Of a DNA stretch of 64,000 nucleotides, positions 37,153 to 46,515 are shown in pieces. The position numbers were made by a program, and so were the translations under genes. This DNA is from a bacterium (GTDB lineage Bacteria > Verrucomicrobiota > Verrucomicrobiia > Limisphaerales > UBA11358). Every line of letters starts with the position of its first letter. Position 1 is the first letter of the stretch. The notes under the pieces were generated by a model. It saw only the letters and a list, made by a program, of their open reading frames with translations. It searched no databases and had not been told where the DNA came from. The stretch spans positions 1 to 64,000 of the forward strand of contig JAJXXW010000086.1 in the NCBI GenBank assembly GCA_021780905.1, written 5' to 3'.

Positions 37153-37800
37153 ATGAATCTGATTTTTCCGACGATTTTTGTCGCGGCGCTGACCCTCTGC
37201 CGGTCGGTTGCGGCGGAGAACATCCTTTTCACTGCCGACTTTTCACACGGCATTACCGGCGGCTGGGAGAATGTGGCGTTTTTCAAAAAGCAGACGGATT
37301 ATTCGGCGGCGCGCGAGGGGACCAACCGTTTTTTGCACGCGACGGCGGTGAATTCCTGCTCCGGACTGACTACGAAGCTGGATCTGGCACCGCCGGCGAC
37401 GCTGAAGCTGCGCTGGCGGTGGCGAATCGCCGGCGTGAACCCGAATGGCTCAGAGCGCGATTTGAAAAAATTTGACCACGCGGCGCGGGTGTTCGTGGCG
37501 TTTGACACGTTCATCGGGCCGCCGCGCACTCTGAATTACCTGTGGGGCAACGTCGAGCCGGCGGGCGCGGTGCTGGGACATCCCAAGTCCGGGCGCGCGC
37601 AGATATTGGTAGTGGAATCCGGCAACGCCAGGGCGGGTCAATGGATTTCGGAGGAGCGCGACGTGACGGCGGATTGGAAACGGGCGTTTCCCGACCGGCC
37701 AATGCCGAAGATTGCCGGGCTGGGGGTGATGACCGACAGCGACAGTTTGGGCGGGACGCTGACGGGGGATTACACGGACCTCGAATTGATTGCGGAATAA
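37153..37800 (+). CDS. Secreted DUF3047-family protein
   Basis: This 215-residue protein has a short signal peptide (NLIFPTIFVAALTLCRSVAA). The body matches DUF3047: a W-rich core (TLKLRWRWRIAGVNP), then DHAARVFVAFD, LNYLWGNVEPAG, GQWISEERDVTADWKRAF and the terminal GLGVMTDSDSLGG. It probably has a jelly-roll fold, and its function is unknown in all members I know. It is followed by a shared terminator with the convergent HU gene. Confidence 0.85.
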   Translation: MNLIFPTIFVAALTLCRSVAAENILFTADFSHGITGGWENVAFFKKQTDYSAAREGTNRFLHATAVNSCSGLTTKLDLAPPATLKLRWRWRIAGVNPNGSERDLKKFDHAARVFVAFDTFIGPPRTLNYLWGNVEPAGAVLGHPKSGRAQILVVESGNARAGQWISEERDVTADWKRAFPDRPMPKIAGLGVMTDSDSLGGTLTGDYTDLELIAE

Positions 37801-37803
37801 AAA

Positions 37804-37832
37804 AAGCGCCCCGTTGCCGGAGCGCTCTTTTG
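37804..37832. terminator. Shared bidirectional terminator
   Basis: A stem AGCGC / GCGCT, extended by imperfect pairs, is flanked by A-rich sequence on one side and CTCTTTTG on the other. It lies between the convergent DUF3047 and HU genes. Confidence 0.6.
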
Positions 37833-37849
37833 ACAGTAATTGAAATTGC

Positions 37850-38137
37850 TTACTTGGTGCCGAGGATGGCGTCCTTGGCGGCCTTGGCGACGCGGAACTT
37901 CACGACGCGCTTGGCCTTGATCTGGATGGCTTCGCCAGTCTTGGGGTTGCGGCCCATGCGGGCGGCGCGGTTTTTCAAGACGAGCTTGCCGATGCCGGGG
38001 AGGGTGAAAGTGTCCTTCGCGTGCTTGTAGGCGAGTTCCGCGATGTAGTCGAGAATCTCGACCGCCTGCTTTTTGGAGAGACCGTTTTTCTCGGCGACGA
38101 GCGAGGCGATTTGGGCTTTGGAGAGTGCTTTTGCCAT
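37850..38137 (-). CDS. HU/IHF-family DNA-binding protein
   Basis: This 95-residue protein has the usual length for HU. It shows the helical dimerisation half (KAQIASLVAEKNGLSKKQAV) and the DNA-grasping arms (GIGKLVLKNRAARMGRNPKT, IQIKAKRVVKFRVAKAAK). The RNPKTGE motif at the arm tip is diagnostic. It bends and compacts DNA in the nucleoid. The ATG at 38137 is the family start. The leader is a CAA-rich tract with no clear ribosome-binding site. Confidence 0.95.
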   Translation of the reverse strand: MAKALSKAQIASLVAEKNGLSKKQAVEILDYIAELAYKHAKDTFTLPGIGKLVLKNRAARMGRNPKTGEAIQIKAKRVVKFRVAKAAKDAILGTK

Positions 38138-38318
38138 AATTATTCTTTTGGTTGTGTTGTTGTTGTTTGTTTTGTTGTCCGAAAAGTCACAAGACTTGCC
38201 ACGAATTAAAATCCAAAGCCGCCGGCGTGCAAGCGAAAAAGTTAAAAAAATCAAAGTTTTTTCGAGCATCCCGGCGCGCCGGACTTGACATCGCGCACCG
38301 ATTTCCGACCATTTACCC

Positions 38319-39332
<1,014 letters not shown>

Positions 39333-39335
39333 GCC

Positions 39336-40235
39336 ATGAAACGTCCCGCCTCGTCCGCCGTCCTGCTCGGCCTCATCCAGACCGACGTGTCCGCGAATCC
39401 CGCCGCGAACCTCAAGAAAACTGCCGCGCTGATCGGACGCGCCGCCATGTCCGGCGCGCAAATCATCTGCACGCAGGAATTGTTCCGCTCGCAGTATTTT
39501 TGCCAGAGCGAAGACCACGCAAACTTCCAGCTTGCCGAAAAAATTCCCGGGCCGACCACGGACATTTTCCAGAAACTCGCGAAAAAACACAAGGTTGTCA
39601 TCATCGCCTCGCTGTTCGAGAAACGCGCGTCCGGCGTCTACCACAACACCGCCGCGATCATTGACGCCGACGGCTCGCTGCTCGGCATCTACCGCAAGAT
39701 GCACATTCCGGACGATCCGTTGTTCTATGAAAAATTTTATTTCACGCCCGGCGACCTTGGCTTCCAGACCTGGAAGACGCGCTACGGAAAAATCGGCGTG
39801 CTGATCTGCTGGGACCAATGGTATCCCGAAGCGGCACGGCTGACGGCGATGCAGGGCGCGGAAATTCTCTTTTACCCGACCGCCATCGGTTGGCATCCCG
39901 GCGAAAAAAAAGAATATGGCGAACGCCAGCACGGCGCGTGGGAAACCATCCAGCGCGCGCACGCCGTGGCGAATGGCTGCTACGTCGCGTCCGTCAACCG
40001 CGTCGGCCATGAAATTCTTGCCGGCGTGGGCGGCGCCGGCATCGAATTCTGGGGCCGGAGTTTCGTCGCCGGCACGTCCGGCGAAATCCTGGCCAAGGCG
40101 GGTTCCGCCCGGGAGGAAATTCTCATCGTGCCGGTTGACCTTGCCAAAGTGGACGTGACGCGCACCCACTGGCCCTTCCTGCGCGACCGCCGGATTGATG
40201 CGTATGGAAATTTAACGAAGCGGCTGGTGGATTGA
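39336..40235 (+). CDS. N-carbamoylputrescine amidase-like nitrilase-superfamily hydrolase
   Basis: This 299-residue enzyme has the nitrilase triad: Glu in CTQELFRSQYFCQ, Lys in YRKMHIPDDP, Cys in VLICWDQWYPEAAR. The strings RSQYFCQ, MHIPDDPLFYEKFYFTPGD and WDQWYPEAARLTA are typical of AguB, which hydrolyses N-carbamoylputrescine to putrescine, CO2 and ammonia. The usual partner agmatine deiminase is not in the window. Length fits the family. Function is likely but substrate is inferred. Confidence 0.87.
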   Translation: MKRPASSAVLLGLIQTDVSANPAANLKKTAALIGRAAMSGAQIICTQELFRSQYFCQSEDHANFQLAEKIPGPTTDIFQKLAKKHKVVIIASLFEKRASGVYHNTAAIIDADGSLLGIYRKMHIPDDPLFYEKFYFTPGDLGFQTWKTRYGKIGVLICWDQWYPEAARLTAMQGAEILFYPTAIGWHPGEKKEYGERQHGAWETIQRAHAVANGCYVASVNRVGHEILAGVGGAGIEFWGRSFVAGTSGEILAKAGSAREEILIVPVDLAKVDVTRTHWPFLRDRRIDAYGNLTKRLVD

Positions 40236-40426
40236 ACCCAACCGCAGCAAGCCGCCGACAACTGCCGGCAGAATTGCGGTATGCGGAGGCGCGGGGTCAG
40301 GCGTTCCAGCCTGCCGTTTCACCCGACTTTCGAGTCCGTTGCCCGGAACCGGCGACTGGAACGCCCCCCGTCCGGCGGACAAGAATGTCGGCCCGACATC
40401 CCAACAGTGGCCGCCAGCGAAGCCTT

Positions 40427-41200
40427 CTATTTGCTTTTGCAGTAGCCGCGCTCGCTGGCCCGCAGGAACTGGACGAGATGTTTCACTTCCGGCAGCGCGG
40501 GCAGTTCCGCCTCGACTTTTTCCAGTGCGTTTGTCGTGGAAAGGCCCGCGCGGAAGATGATTTTATAGGCGGCGCGCAAGGCCGTCTGCGCCGCCTCGGA
40601 AACCCCCGCGCGCTCCAGACCGATCTTGTTGATGGTGCGCGTCTCGCCGGGATTGCCGTCCACGATCATGAACGGCGGCACGTCCTGCACGATTTTTGAG
40701 CAGCCGCCGATCATCGAAAATTTTCCGATGCGGCAGAACTGGTGCACGGCGACGTAGCCGGCGAGAATCGCGTGATCCTCCACCACGCAATGCCCGGCCA
40801 GCCCCGCAAAGCCGGACATGATGATGTGGTTGCCGAGGATGCAGTCGTGCGCGACGTGCGCCTGGATGATGAACAGATTGTGCGAACCAATGACGGTCGC
40901 CTCACCGTCGTTCGTCGCGCAATGCACGGTGACGCCTTCGCGAAACACGTTCTGGTCGCCGATTTCCAGCCGCGGTGCGCCGCCCGTGTATTTCAAATCC
41001 TGCGTCTTCATCCCGATGGCGGCGAACGGAAAAATCTCATTGCCGCTGCCGAGCTTGGTATGCCCGTCAATCACGACGTGCGAATGCAACCTGCATTCTT
41101 CGCCGAGCGTGACGTGTTCGCCGATGACGCAATACGGCCCGATCTCGCAGCCGGGGCCGATTTTCGCCCGCGAATGGATGATGGCGGTGGGATGAATCAT
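40427..41200 (-). CDS. lpxA: UDP-N-acetylglucosamine acyltransferase
   Basis: LpxA transfers a 3-hydroxyacyl chain from ACP to UDP-GlcNAc, the first step of lipid A synthesis. The 257-residue left-handed beta-helix shows hexapeptide repeats throughout (IHPTAIIHSRAKIGPGCEIG, YCVIGEHVTLGEECRL). It has the catalytic His in QAHVAHDCILGNH, and the C-terminal helical part includes VDGNPGETRTINKIGLERAG. Its ATG overlaps the TGA of the lpxC-fabZ gene by four bases, so translation is coupled and the two form one operon on the minus strand. Confidence 0.95.
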   Translation of the reverse strand: MIHPTAIIHSRAKIGPGCEIGPYCVIGEHVTLGEECRLHSHVVIDGHTKLGSGNEIFPFAAIGMKTQDLKYTGGAPRLEIGDQNVFREGVTVHCATNDGEATVIGSHNLFIIQAHVAHDCILGNHIIMSGFAGLAGHCVVEDHAILAGYVAVHQFCRIGKFSMIGGCSKIVQDVPPFMIVDGNPGETRTINKIGLERAGVSEAAQTALRAAYKIIFRAGLSTTNALEKVEAELPALPEVKHLVQFLRASERGYCKSK

Positions 41201-42528
41201 GCGTCGCGCAGCATGAAAGTCACTTCGGCTTCGCTGACGATTTCGCCGTCCACTTTGCAGACGGCTTTGGCCTTGCCGATTTTGCCGCGGGCCTTGGTCA
41301 GTTCACATTCGATGACCAGCACGTCGCCGGGCACGACCGGCCGGCGCCATTTCACATTGTCGGCGGCCATGAAGTAGGCGAGTTGATTGGCCGCCTTGAC
41401 GATTTTCAGCAGCAGCACGCCGGACACCTGGGCGATCGCCTCGAGCTGCAAAACCCCCGGCATGATGGGCTGGCCGGGAAAATGCCCCAGAAAATACGGC
41501 TCGTTCATCGTCACGTTTTTGATGCCGACGATTTTCATGCCGTCAATCTTCACGATTTTGTCCACCAGCAAAAACGGCGGGCGGTGCGGCAGGAATTTCA
41601 TCAGCTCCACGATGTCCATCGCGCCCTCGGCGGTGGGCGGCGGCGCGGGCGCGTCCTTGGCCGGCGGCGGCGCAAAGGTCTGCTGCGCGCGGATGGGCTG
41701 GTTGATCTGCCCGACGATTTTTTTCACCAGCTCGGCGTTGGCCGCGTGGCCGGGCCGCACGGCAACGATGTGGCCACGGATGGGTTTGCCGAGCAGCGAC
41801 AGGTCGCCGACGATGTCCAGCATTTTGTGCCGCACAAACTCCTCGCGATACCGCAACGGCTCGGTCGTCAGCACCGCGTCGTCGCGGATGACCACGGCGT
41901 TTTCCAGTGAACCGCCCTTGATCAGCCCGTTCTTGAACAGGAATTCAATCTCCTCGTAAAAACAAAACGTCCGCGCGTGCGCCAGCTCCTTTTCCCATGT
42001 CTTCGGCGTGATCTCGGTGGAATAAAACTGCGTGAACCGGCCCTGCTTGTCCGCGCTCGTGCAGGTGATTTTGAAATTTTCGTCGGGGAACAGCGTCATC
42101 ACGGTCTCGCCGTGGCGGACTTCGATCGGCTCGGTCGGTGTGAAATGCTCCCGCTTCTCGCCCTGCGGCACGATGCCCGCCGCCGTGATGATTTTGCAAA
42201 ACTCGCGCGAACTGCCGTCGGCGATCGGCGGCTCGTTGGCGTCCAGTTCCACGATGGCGTTGTCAATCTCGTAACCGGCGAGCGCGGCGAGGACGTGTTC
42301 GACCGTATGGATTTTTACGTTGCCCTTGGCGAGCGTCGTGGAGCGATTGGTCTCGGATACATTTTCCACGCGCGCCTCGATCTCCGGTTTGCCGTCGAGG
42401 TCCACGCGGCGGAACCGCACGCCGCTGTTGGCGGGCGCGGGCAGAATCGTCATATTGACGCGATTGCCGCTGTGCAGGCCGATGCCCGAAAAGCTGGCCG
42501 GGCGGTTGAGAGTCTGCTGGTTGAGCAC
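41197..42528 (-). CDS. LpxC-FabZ fusion: UDP-3-O-acyl-GlcNAc deacetylase and 3-hydroxyacyl-ACP dehydratase
   Basis: This 443-residue bifunctional enzyme joins two activities. Residues 1 to about 280 are LpxC: start FSGIGLHSGNRVNM, zinc ligands in TVEHVLAALAGYEIDN and RHKMLDIVGDLSLLG, and catalytic GHAANAEL. A Pro/Ala-rich linker follows (FAPPPAKDAPAPPPTAEG). Residues about 300-443 are FabZ: LPHRPPFLLVDKI, the catalytic His/Glu in FLGHFPGQPIMPGVLQLEAI. The fusion is known from Bacteroidota, Chlorobiota and other phyla and links lipid A deacetylation to fatty-acid elongation. Both active sites look intact. It heads the operon with lpxA. Confidence 0.95.
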   Translation of the reverse strand: MLNQQTLNRPASFSGIGLHSGNRVNMTILPAPANSGVRFRRVDLDGKPEIEARVENVSETNRSTTLAKGNVKIHTVEHVLAALAGYEIDNAIVELDANEPPIADGSSREFCKIITAAGIVPQGEKREHFTPTEPIEVRHGETVMTLFPDENFKITCTSADKQGRFTQFYSTEITPKTWEKELAHARTFCFYEEIEFLFKNGLIKGGSLENAVVIRDDAVLTTEPLRYREEFVRHKMLDIVGDLSLLGKPIRGHIVAVRPGHAANAELVKKIVGQINQPIRAQQTFAPPPAKDAPAPPPTAEGAMDIVELMKFLPHRPPFLLVDKIVKIDGMKIVGIKNVTMNEPYFLGHFPGQPIMPGVLQLEAIAQVSGVLLLKIVKAANQLAYFMAADNVKWRRPVVPGDVLVIECELTKARGKIGKAKAVCKVDGEIVSEAEVTFMLRDA

Positions 42529-42641
42529 ACCAGATTGAACAAAACACCGGGAGGGTTGGCAAGATTGGTTTCAGCCTGGCTGGCAATTATGTTTTCAAAG
42601 ATGAAACCCCCGGCTAGTCTGGGGGGAGCCTCAGACCGAAC

Positions 42642-42838
42642 ATGAAAAACATATTTCCCGTTATTTTTTTGTCCTGATGTTGGCCGGCACGGGATTTTCC
42701 GACGATTTGTCGCTTTGGTATCGCCAGCCGGCAACCTCGTGGGAGCGCGAGGCGCTGCCCATCGGCAACGGGCAGATGGGCGCGATGATTTTTGGCGGCG
42801 GGTCACAGGAGCGCATCCAGTTCAACGAGGAAAGCTGA
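42642..42838 (+). pseudogene. Glycoside hydrolase family 95-like N-terminal fragment, frameshifted and truncated
   Basis: The ATG at 42642 begins a signal peptide (MKNIFPVIF) that runs into a T8 homopolymer, where the frame must shift by one. The sequence then continues in another frame as [20 protein letters not shown], followed by [17 protein letters not shown] and RIQFNEES before a TGA. GNG-MGAM-FGG and FNE are the N-terminal signature of family 95 fucosidases and galactosidases. The other roughly 700 residues are absent. This is a decayed relic, possibly cut by the rearrangements that made the following graveyard. Confidence 0.7.
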
Positions 42839-43346
42839 ATTTCGATGCGAAAATTTCCCGATTCACCGCTGGAGAAAATATATTTTCATAGCAATTTCAG
42901 CCCGTCCGTCGGTGAACTCGTTTTCGCGTGAGCGATGAGGAAGGTTTTTGGCGAGTGCGGCAGTCCACTTTACAACAGGCCGCGCGAGCCATAAAACCGA
43001 CCGAATTCGGGGGTGGAGACAAGAGGCGAAACCACGATAAAACGAAGTGAACAAAGGGGGTTTTCAAATCACAGGGTATTGGTCATCGCCTACGAATCGC
43101 GTCAATGCGGCAAACTTGAGCTTCGCGAATGGCTCACCAACCGCAAAGCGGCCTACTCCTCGACCATCGCCAAAACGTGGGATTGCGGTCTGCTGGCCTG
43201 CGCGGCCGCCCGCGACGCCGCCTGTTGGTAATTGGACCGGACGGAAGCTGAAGTTTGTGATCTCCTCGAAGGTATCGAATCTTGCGTTGAAGACCTAAAG
43301 TCCAGATCGCGAGATTCGTATAAGTTCGCAGGGGACTGATATGTTT
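42839..43346. other. Noncoding segment with possible coding relics
   Basis: There are no complete genes. Stretches near 43075-43230 give partial protein-like translations in two plus-strand frames, but none is recognisable. I find no copy of the tRNA-Glu 3' end here. Confidence 0.4.
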
Positions 43347-43674
43347 TTATTCATTCGACCAATCCTTTTTAATGCCGTCTTCCTCCCACCACTGGCGCAC
43401 CAATGTCACCTGCTGTTCATCGGTAATACCCTTAAATTGTTTCCGGTCCAAACGGGCCGTCTCCATCACGGCACGCGTGGCCAATTTGCAGATTTCCGGA
43501 TTTTTATGATATAGCAGTGACCCCAGTTGCGGCATGACCCGTCGCGGCGCGGGGCCGATGCGCTTGAGGGCGTAATTGGAGTTTCCGTTGTCGGCATTTT
43601 CCCGCGCCAGGATCAGGAGGGGCTTGCCCGGCTCCAAGCAGAAACAACCCAGCGATCCAGAGTTTCAGCCTCAT
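43347..43674 (-). pseudogene. Secreted HEAT-like repeat protein remnant, frameshifted
   Basis: The minus strand has a signal peptide from the ATG at 43674 (MRLKLWIAGLFLLGAGQA). A different frame, within a few bases, gives a helical tail (NYALKRIGPAPRRVMPQLGS, YHKNPEICKLATRAVMETA, LVRQWWEEDGIKKDW) ending at 43347. The paired helices look like HEAT repeats. Most of the protein between the signal and the last repeat is missing, and the junction is out of frame, so it is probably broken. Confidence 0.5.
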
Positions 43675-43705
43675 CGGATGCGTAGCTTATAGATGTTGGC
43701 TTTGT

Positions 43706-44212
43706 TTATTGTGCCAGCTTCGGCAGCAGTCGTTCCGCCAATGTATCGGTGGCGTTTTCCAAGGCCGTCTTGGCGGCCGTCTGTTCCGCGATGTCCACGC
43801 CCACGCTGGTCTGCCGGTCCACGAAGAGGAGTTTCCCGGTCGCCACTTCGCTGACTTTGACCTCAACGCGCGATTTGCAAGAAATCAGGTTTCCCTTCTG
43901 CATACCGTAGGCGCTGAACGCTTCGCCAGAAATTTGCACATCCGGTTTTAGTTTGGAATCACCATCAACCACTTTGAAACCGCTTTGTTGCAGGATCAGG
44001 GTCAACTCGGTGTTTGCCGCCGGATCAATAATGTGCGGGCCATAATGGTGCTCGCTGATATTGACGGACACCACGGGCAGAGTTTTGCCGCCGATCACTT
44101 GCTTGATCTTGGCGATCCGATCCTCGCGTGTCAGAACTTTGGCCACCAGCGTGGAACCTTTTTCTGCCACCACGTTGGAAATCTTTTCCGCCAGCTTGGC
44201 GGAGAGATCCAC
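43706..44212 (-). pseudogene. C-terminal fragment of a CsgG-like or FlgT-like lipoprotein family
   Basis: An open frame of 168 codons (GTG start at 44212) has a good alpha/beta protein pattern: LAEKISNVVAEKGSTLVAKV, then VVSVNISEHHYG, LILQQSGFKVVD, DVQISGEAFSAYG, RVEVKVSEVATGKLLFVDRQ and a helical end. The pattern is that of the C-terminal half of CsgG-like or curli-assembly-like proteins. There is no signal peptide. An upstream stop and the abutting relic in another frame suggest truncation. It could still be expressed. Confidence 0.45.
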
Positions 44213-44230
44213 AATGGAAGTCCCTGACCC

Positions 44231-44513
44231 TCAACGAATGATTCGGTCCCTCAAACAAAGCTGGGGCTCCTAAATCTTCCCGGTCTAGCAAAGAAGTCGG
44301 CGGATTTCGTCGAGCGCTTGCTAAAATCCGGGTGGCTTTGCCGTCGTCTAAGATTTCGATAATTGCATCTTTACCGGCAGCGTAAAGCTGACCTTGGAGC
44401 ACAAATAAACTGTAATTGTTTCCGTCCGAAACAGGCAATACCTGCCATTGTTGTGTTTGATGATTATACTTTTGAATCTGCCCACCCCCGGAAAAAATTA
44501 ACTCGCCGTGCCA
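44231..44513 (-). pseudogene. Beta-propeller relic
   Basis: A minus-strand frame gives two propeller-like blades (GELIFSGGGQIQKYNHQTQQ, WQVLPVSDGNNYSLFVLQGQ, LYAADKD-like LYAAGKDAIIEILDDGK). It has no start, no signal peptide and no other blades. It is in a different frame from the fragment that follows it, so it is a broken remnant. Confidence 0.45.
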
Positions 44514-44529
44514 GAGTGTGCTACTGCTA

Positions 44530-44724
44530 TATCTCCTCGGGGTCGAGTGCGATGGTGCCACATATCACCGCGCCGCCACCGCGCGCGACCGGGATAAATT
44601 GCGGCAGGCCGTCCTTGAGGGACTGGGCTGGAAATTATATCGGATTTGGTCCACCGATTGGTGGCATGACGCCCCAGGCGAAATCCAAAAGCTGCTGAAG
44701 CACATGGCGGCTTTGGTGAAGTGA
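44530..44724 (+). pseudogene. C-terminal scrap of a superfamily I helicase with Vsr-like endonuclease domain
   Basis: The plus-strand frame LGVECDGATYHRAATARDRD ... LRQAVLEGLGWKLYRIWSTDWW is characteristic of the very C-terminus of DUF4011/DUF3320-type helicases that carry a restriction-endonuclease-like (MTES_1575) domain. The catalytic ECDG remains, while the several-hundred-residue helicase part is gone. It is a relic of an immunity or mobile gene, pointing to past turnover at this site. Confidence 0.65.
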
Positions 44725-45441
44725 GCGCAACCTCCAAGCGCGGTGTCAAAATGCGGCTGTGGCCGCCACCAACATCAGCTCGCTTTGCTCGATGGAATGT
44801 TGGTTCGCGTTGCATTCCATTCGCGTGCTCAACAGGTCAACACGAACGCGCCAACCATTCACGGTCTCCATTTGCGAACGTCATCAGGCGCATGCGCGGA
44901 CGCCTGGCGCTCATGCTGGCGGCGGCGGCTGACGCCACCGCGACGCCAGCACCGGGCCGCCTCCTTGGTTCACGAACGGTTTCTCACGGCGGCCCTTTCG
45001 CTACCCCGCGCACGCGTCGTGCGTCGCGGGTTATCGAAAGTTTTTCGTGCCTTTCAACCGTTCGGGTTGGCGAATGGTTTTGGGCGCGGGGTCAGGCGGG
45101 AAAAGTCAGTGGGTTGCTGACTCGTCACTTCGTTCCTCGCGGGGGCGAACGCGCACTGCGTATGCGGTCGCCTTTTCAATTTTCAGGTTTCTGCATTTTC
45201 CCCGTGGCTTCACAGAGCGGAGACTTGCGCTGAGTTCGCCTGATGCTGCCGCATCCCTGGTCGCCCACCGGCTTCCTTCGCGCCAAGTATTCGCAATGTT
45301 CCGCCCGCACCGCTGGCCGGACTCATCACTTTGCGCCCGCTCCACTCGCTGCCGCATCCGCTACACCGATTACGCGGATCACAAAGCAATCGTTCAAAGG
45401 CTTGTGCCTTCAGCGCGGCCTTGCCGGGTAGTTCCTGGCCT
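44725..45441. other. Noncoding or decayed segment
   Basis: This is about 700 bases without a credible gene. Plus-strand frames are Arg/Ala/Pro-rich shadows. I looked for a 44-bp tRNA-Glu 3' copy that would bound the integrase module to the right and did not see one. Confidence 0.4.
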
Positions 45442-45564
45442 TCATTCACTGTTGCCTCCTACCGCGTGGCGGCGTTTGGATTTTTTACCACCGCGCAAGA
45501 TGCGTTCAATCTTGCGGAGCGTGGACTTGTCGCAACGGGAACGGCGCATGAAAGTTTTAGCCAT
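45442..45564 (-). CDS. Small basic protein, translationally coupled to HTH protein
   Basis: A 40-residue Lys/Arg-rich peptide (MAKTFMRRSRCDKSTLRKIE and on) has an ATG that overlaps the last eight bases of the preceding HTH gene (ATGGCTAA). It has no known domain. It may be a mobile-element accessory or simply an overlap. The charge pattern suits nucleic-acid binding. Confidence 0.4.
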   Translation of the reverse strand: MAKTFMRRSRCDKSTLRKIERILRGGKKSKRRHAVGGNSE

Positions 45565-45868
45565 TGCTGGCCTCACTTTCCGGCGCGGCGGCTTGGCAGC
45601 TTGAACGGGGCGGCGGCACGGCGGGCGCAACGGAGCGGGCGCGCGACTTCGGCGGGAAGGCCAAGCGGAAGCGTTCAAGCCATGCGTCGAGATCGGCGCG
45701 GCGGTAGAGCGTCACCTTTGCTGTCGGCTTGAAACAGGGAAGGCCGCGCGTTGCGCGCCATTCGCGAATTGTGCGGGGTTTCTGGTGGAGATACGGGGCG
45801 GCTTCGGCTTCGTTGAAAACGTCGCTCGCTCCGCTGCCCGGTGTTGGTTTGTCGTTTGGTGTTCTCAC
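45557..45868 (-). CDS. Excisionase-like helix-turn-helix protein
   Basis: This 103-residue protein has residues about 16-65 forming a MerR/HTH_17-type domain: VFNEAEAAPYLHQKPRTIRE, WRATRGLPCFK, then YRRADLDAWLERFR. Such proteins act as recombination directionality factors or regulators in integrative elements. The Pro/Ala-rich tail is variable. It belongs to the same minus-strand gene set as the integrase at 46516. Confidence 0.8.
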   Translation of the reverse strand: MRTPNDKPTPGSGASDVFNEAEAAPYLHQKPRTIREWRATRGLPCFKPTAKVTLYRRADLDAWLERFRLAFPPKSRARSVAPAVPPPRSSCQAAAPESEASNG

Positions 45869-45946
45869 GATGTCGAGAGACTAGCTCGACACGGCAGAAC
45901 ACTTCAAAGCGTTGAACCGGAAACAAATTGCCGCAAAGTTTCCACC

Positions 45947-46501
45947 CTACTTTCGGCGACGCGATTTTCCTCTGACGTGAAGATTGCCATTTTCATCAAA
46001 AACCTTTTGAGCGAATTTTTTGCCGGCGTCTTGGTTTCGCTTTGCCCATTTGCGCGCTTTCAGAACATCTTCGGAAGTTACCGCAACGCCGCCGGGCGAG
46101 TGTTCAAAGGCCAGCGCAATCTCACCGTCTTGCAATTCCCAAAGTGAAATATATCCAAGTCTGTCAGGCTTTCCGGCAAAACCGCGCTCCCATTTGACGG
46201 CAGTGTTTTGAGAGAGAAATCTTTTGAGTTTTCCCGCCTTGCTCTTTTCGAGATTGCGCCATTTGCCACGAAGAAAGTTTAGAAGCGCGGCGGCAAGGTC
46301 TGGTTCGGCGGCATAGGCGAGAGCAAAATTCACCCTGAAATGTTGGTTTAATACACCGGGCGAGGCCGCGCAAATTTCAATCATTTCTATCCATGACTTG
46401 TGCGCCAGCATAGGCTCCGGCCATTTCAATGCGAATTGCAGCGCATCTTTTTTGAAAATTGGTGCGAAGCCGCGCGTCGAAACATCTTTTCTCTTTTGCA
46501 T
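45947..46501 (-). CDS. Hypothetical protein of the integrase module
   Basis: This 184-residue protein starts at the ATG at 46501, 14 bases after the integrase stop, so the two are likely co-transcribed. It is mostly helical, with WPEPMLAHKSWIEMIEICAA, FALAYAAEPDLAAALLNFLR and a basic C-terminus. No domain is recognised. The frame is open upstream inside the integrase gene, but that is a shadow. It is conserved enough in codon pattern to be real. Confidence 0.65.
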   Translation of the reverse strand: MQKRKDVSTRGFAPIFKKDALQFALKWPEPMLAHKSWIEMIEICAASPGVLNQHFRVNFALAYAAEPDLAAALLNFLRGKWRNLEKSKAGKLKRFLSQNTAVKWERGFAGKPDRLGYISLWELQDGEIALAFEHSPGGVAVTSEDVLKARKWAKRNQDAGKKFAQKVFDENGNLHVRGKSRRRK

Positions 46502-46515
46502 TTTTGGCCTCACTT

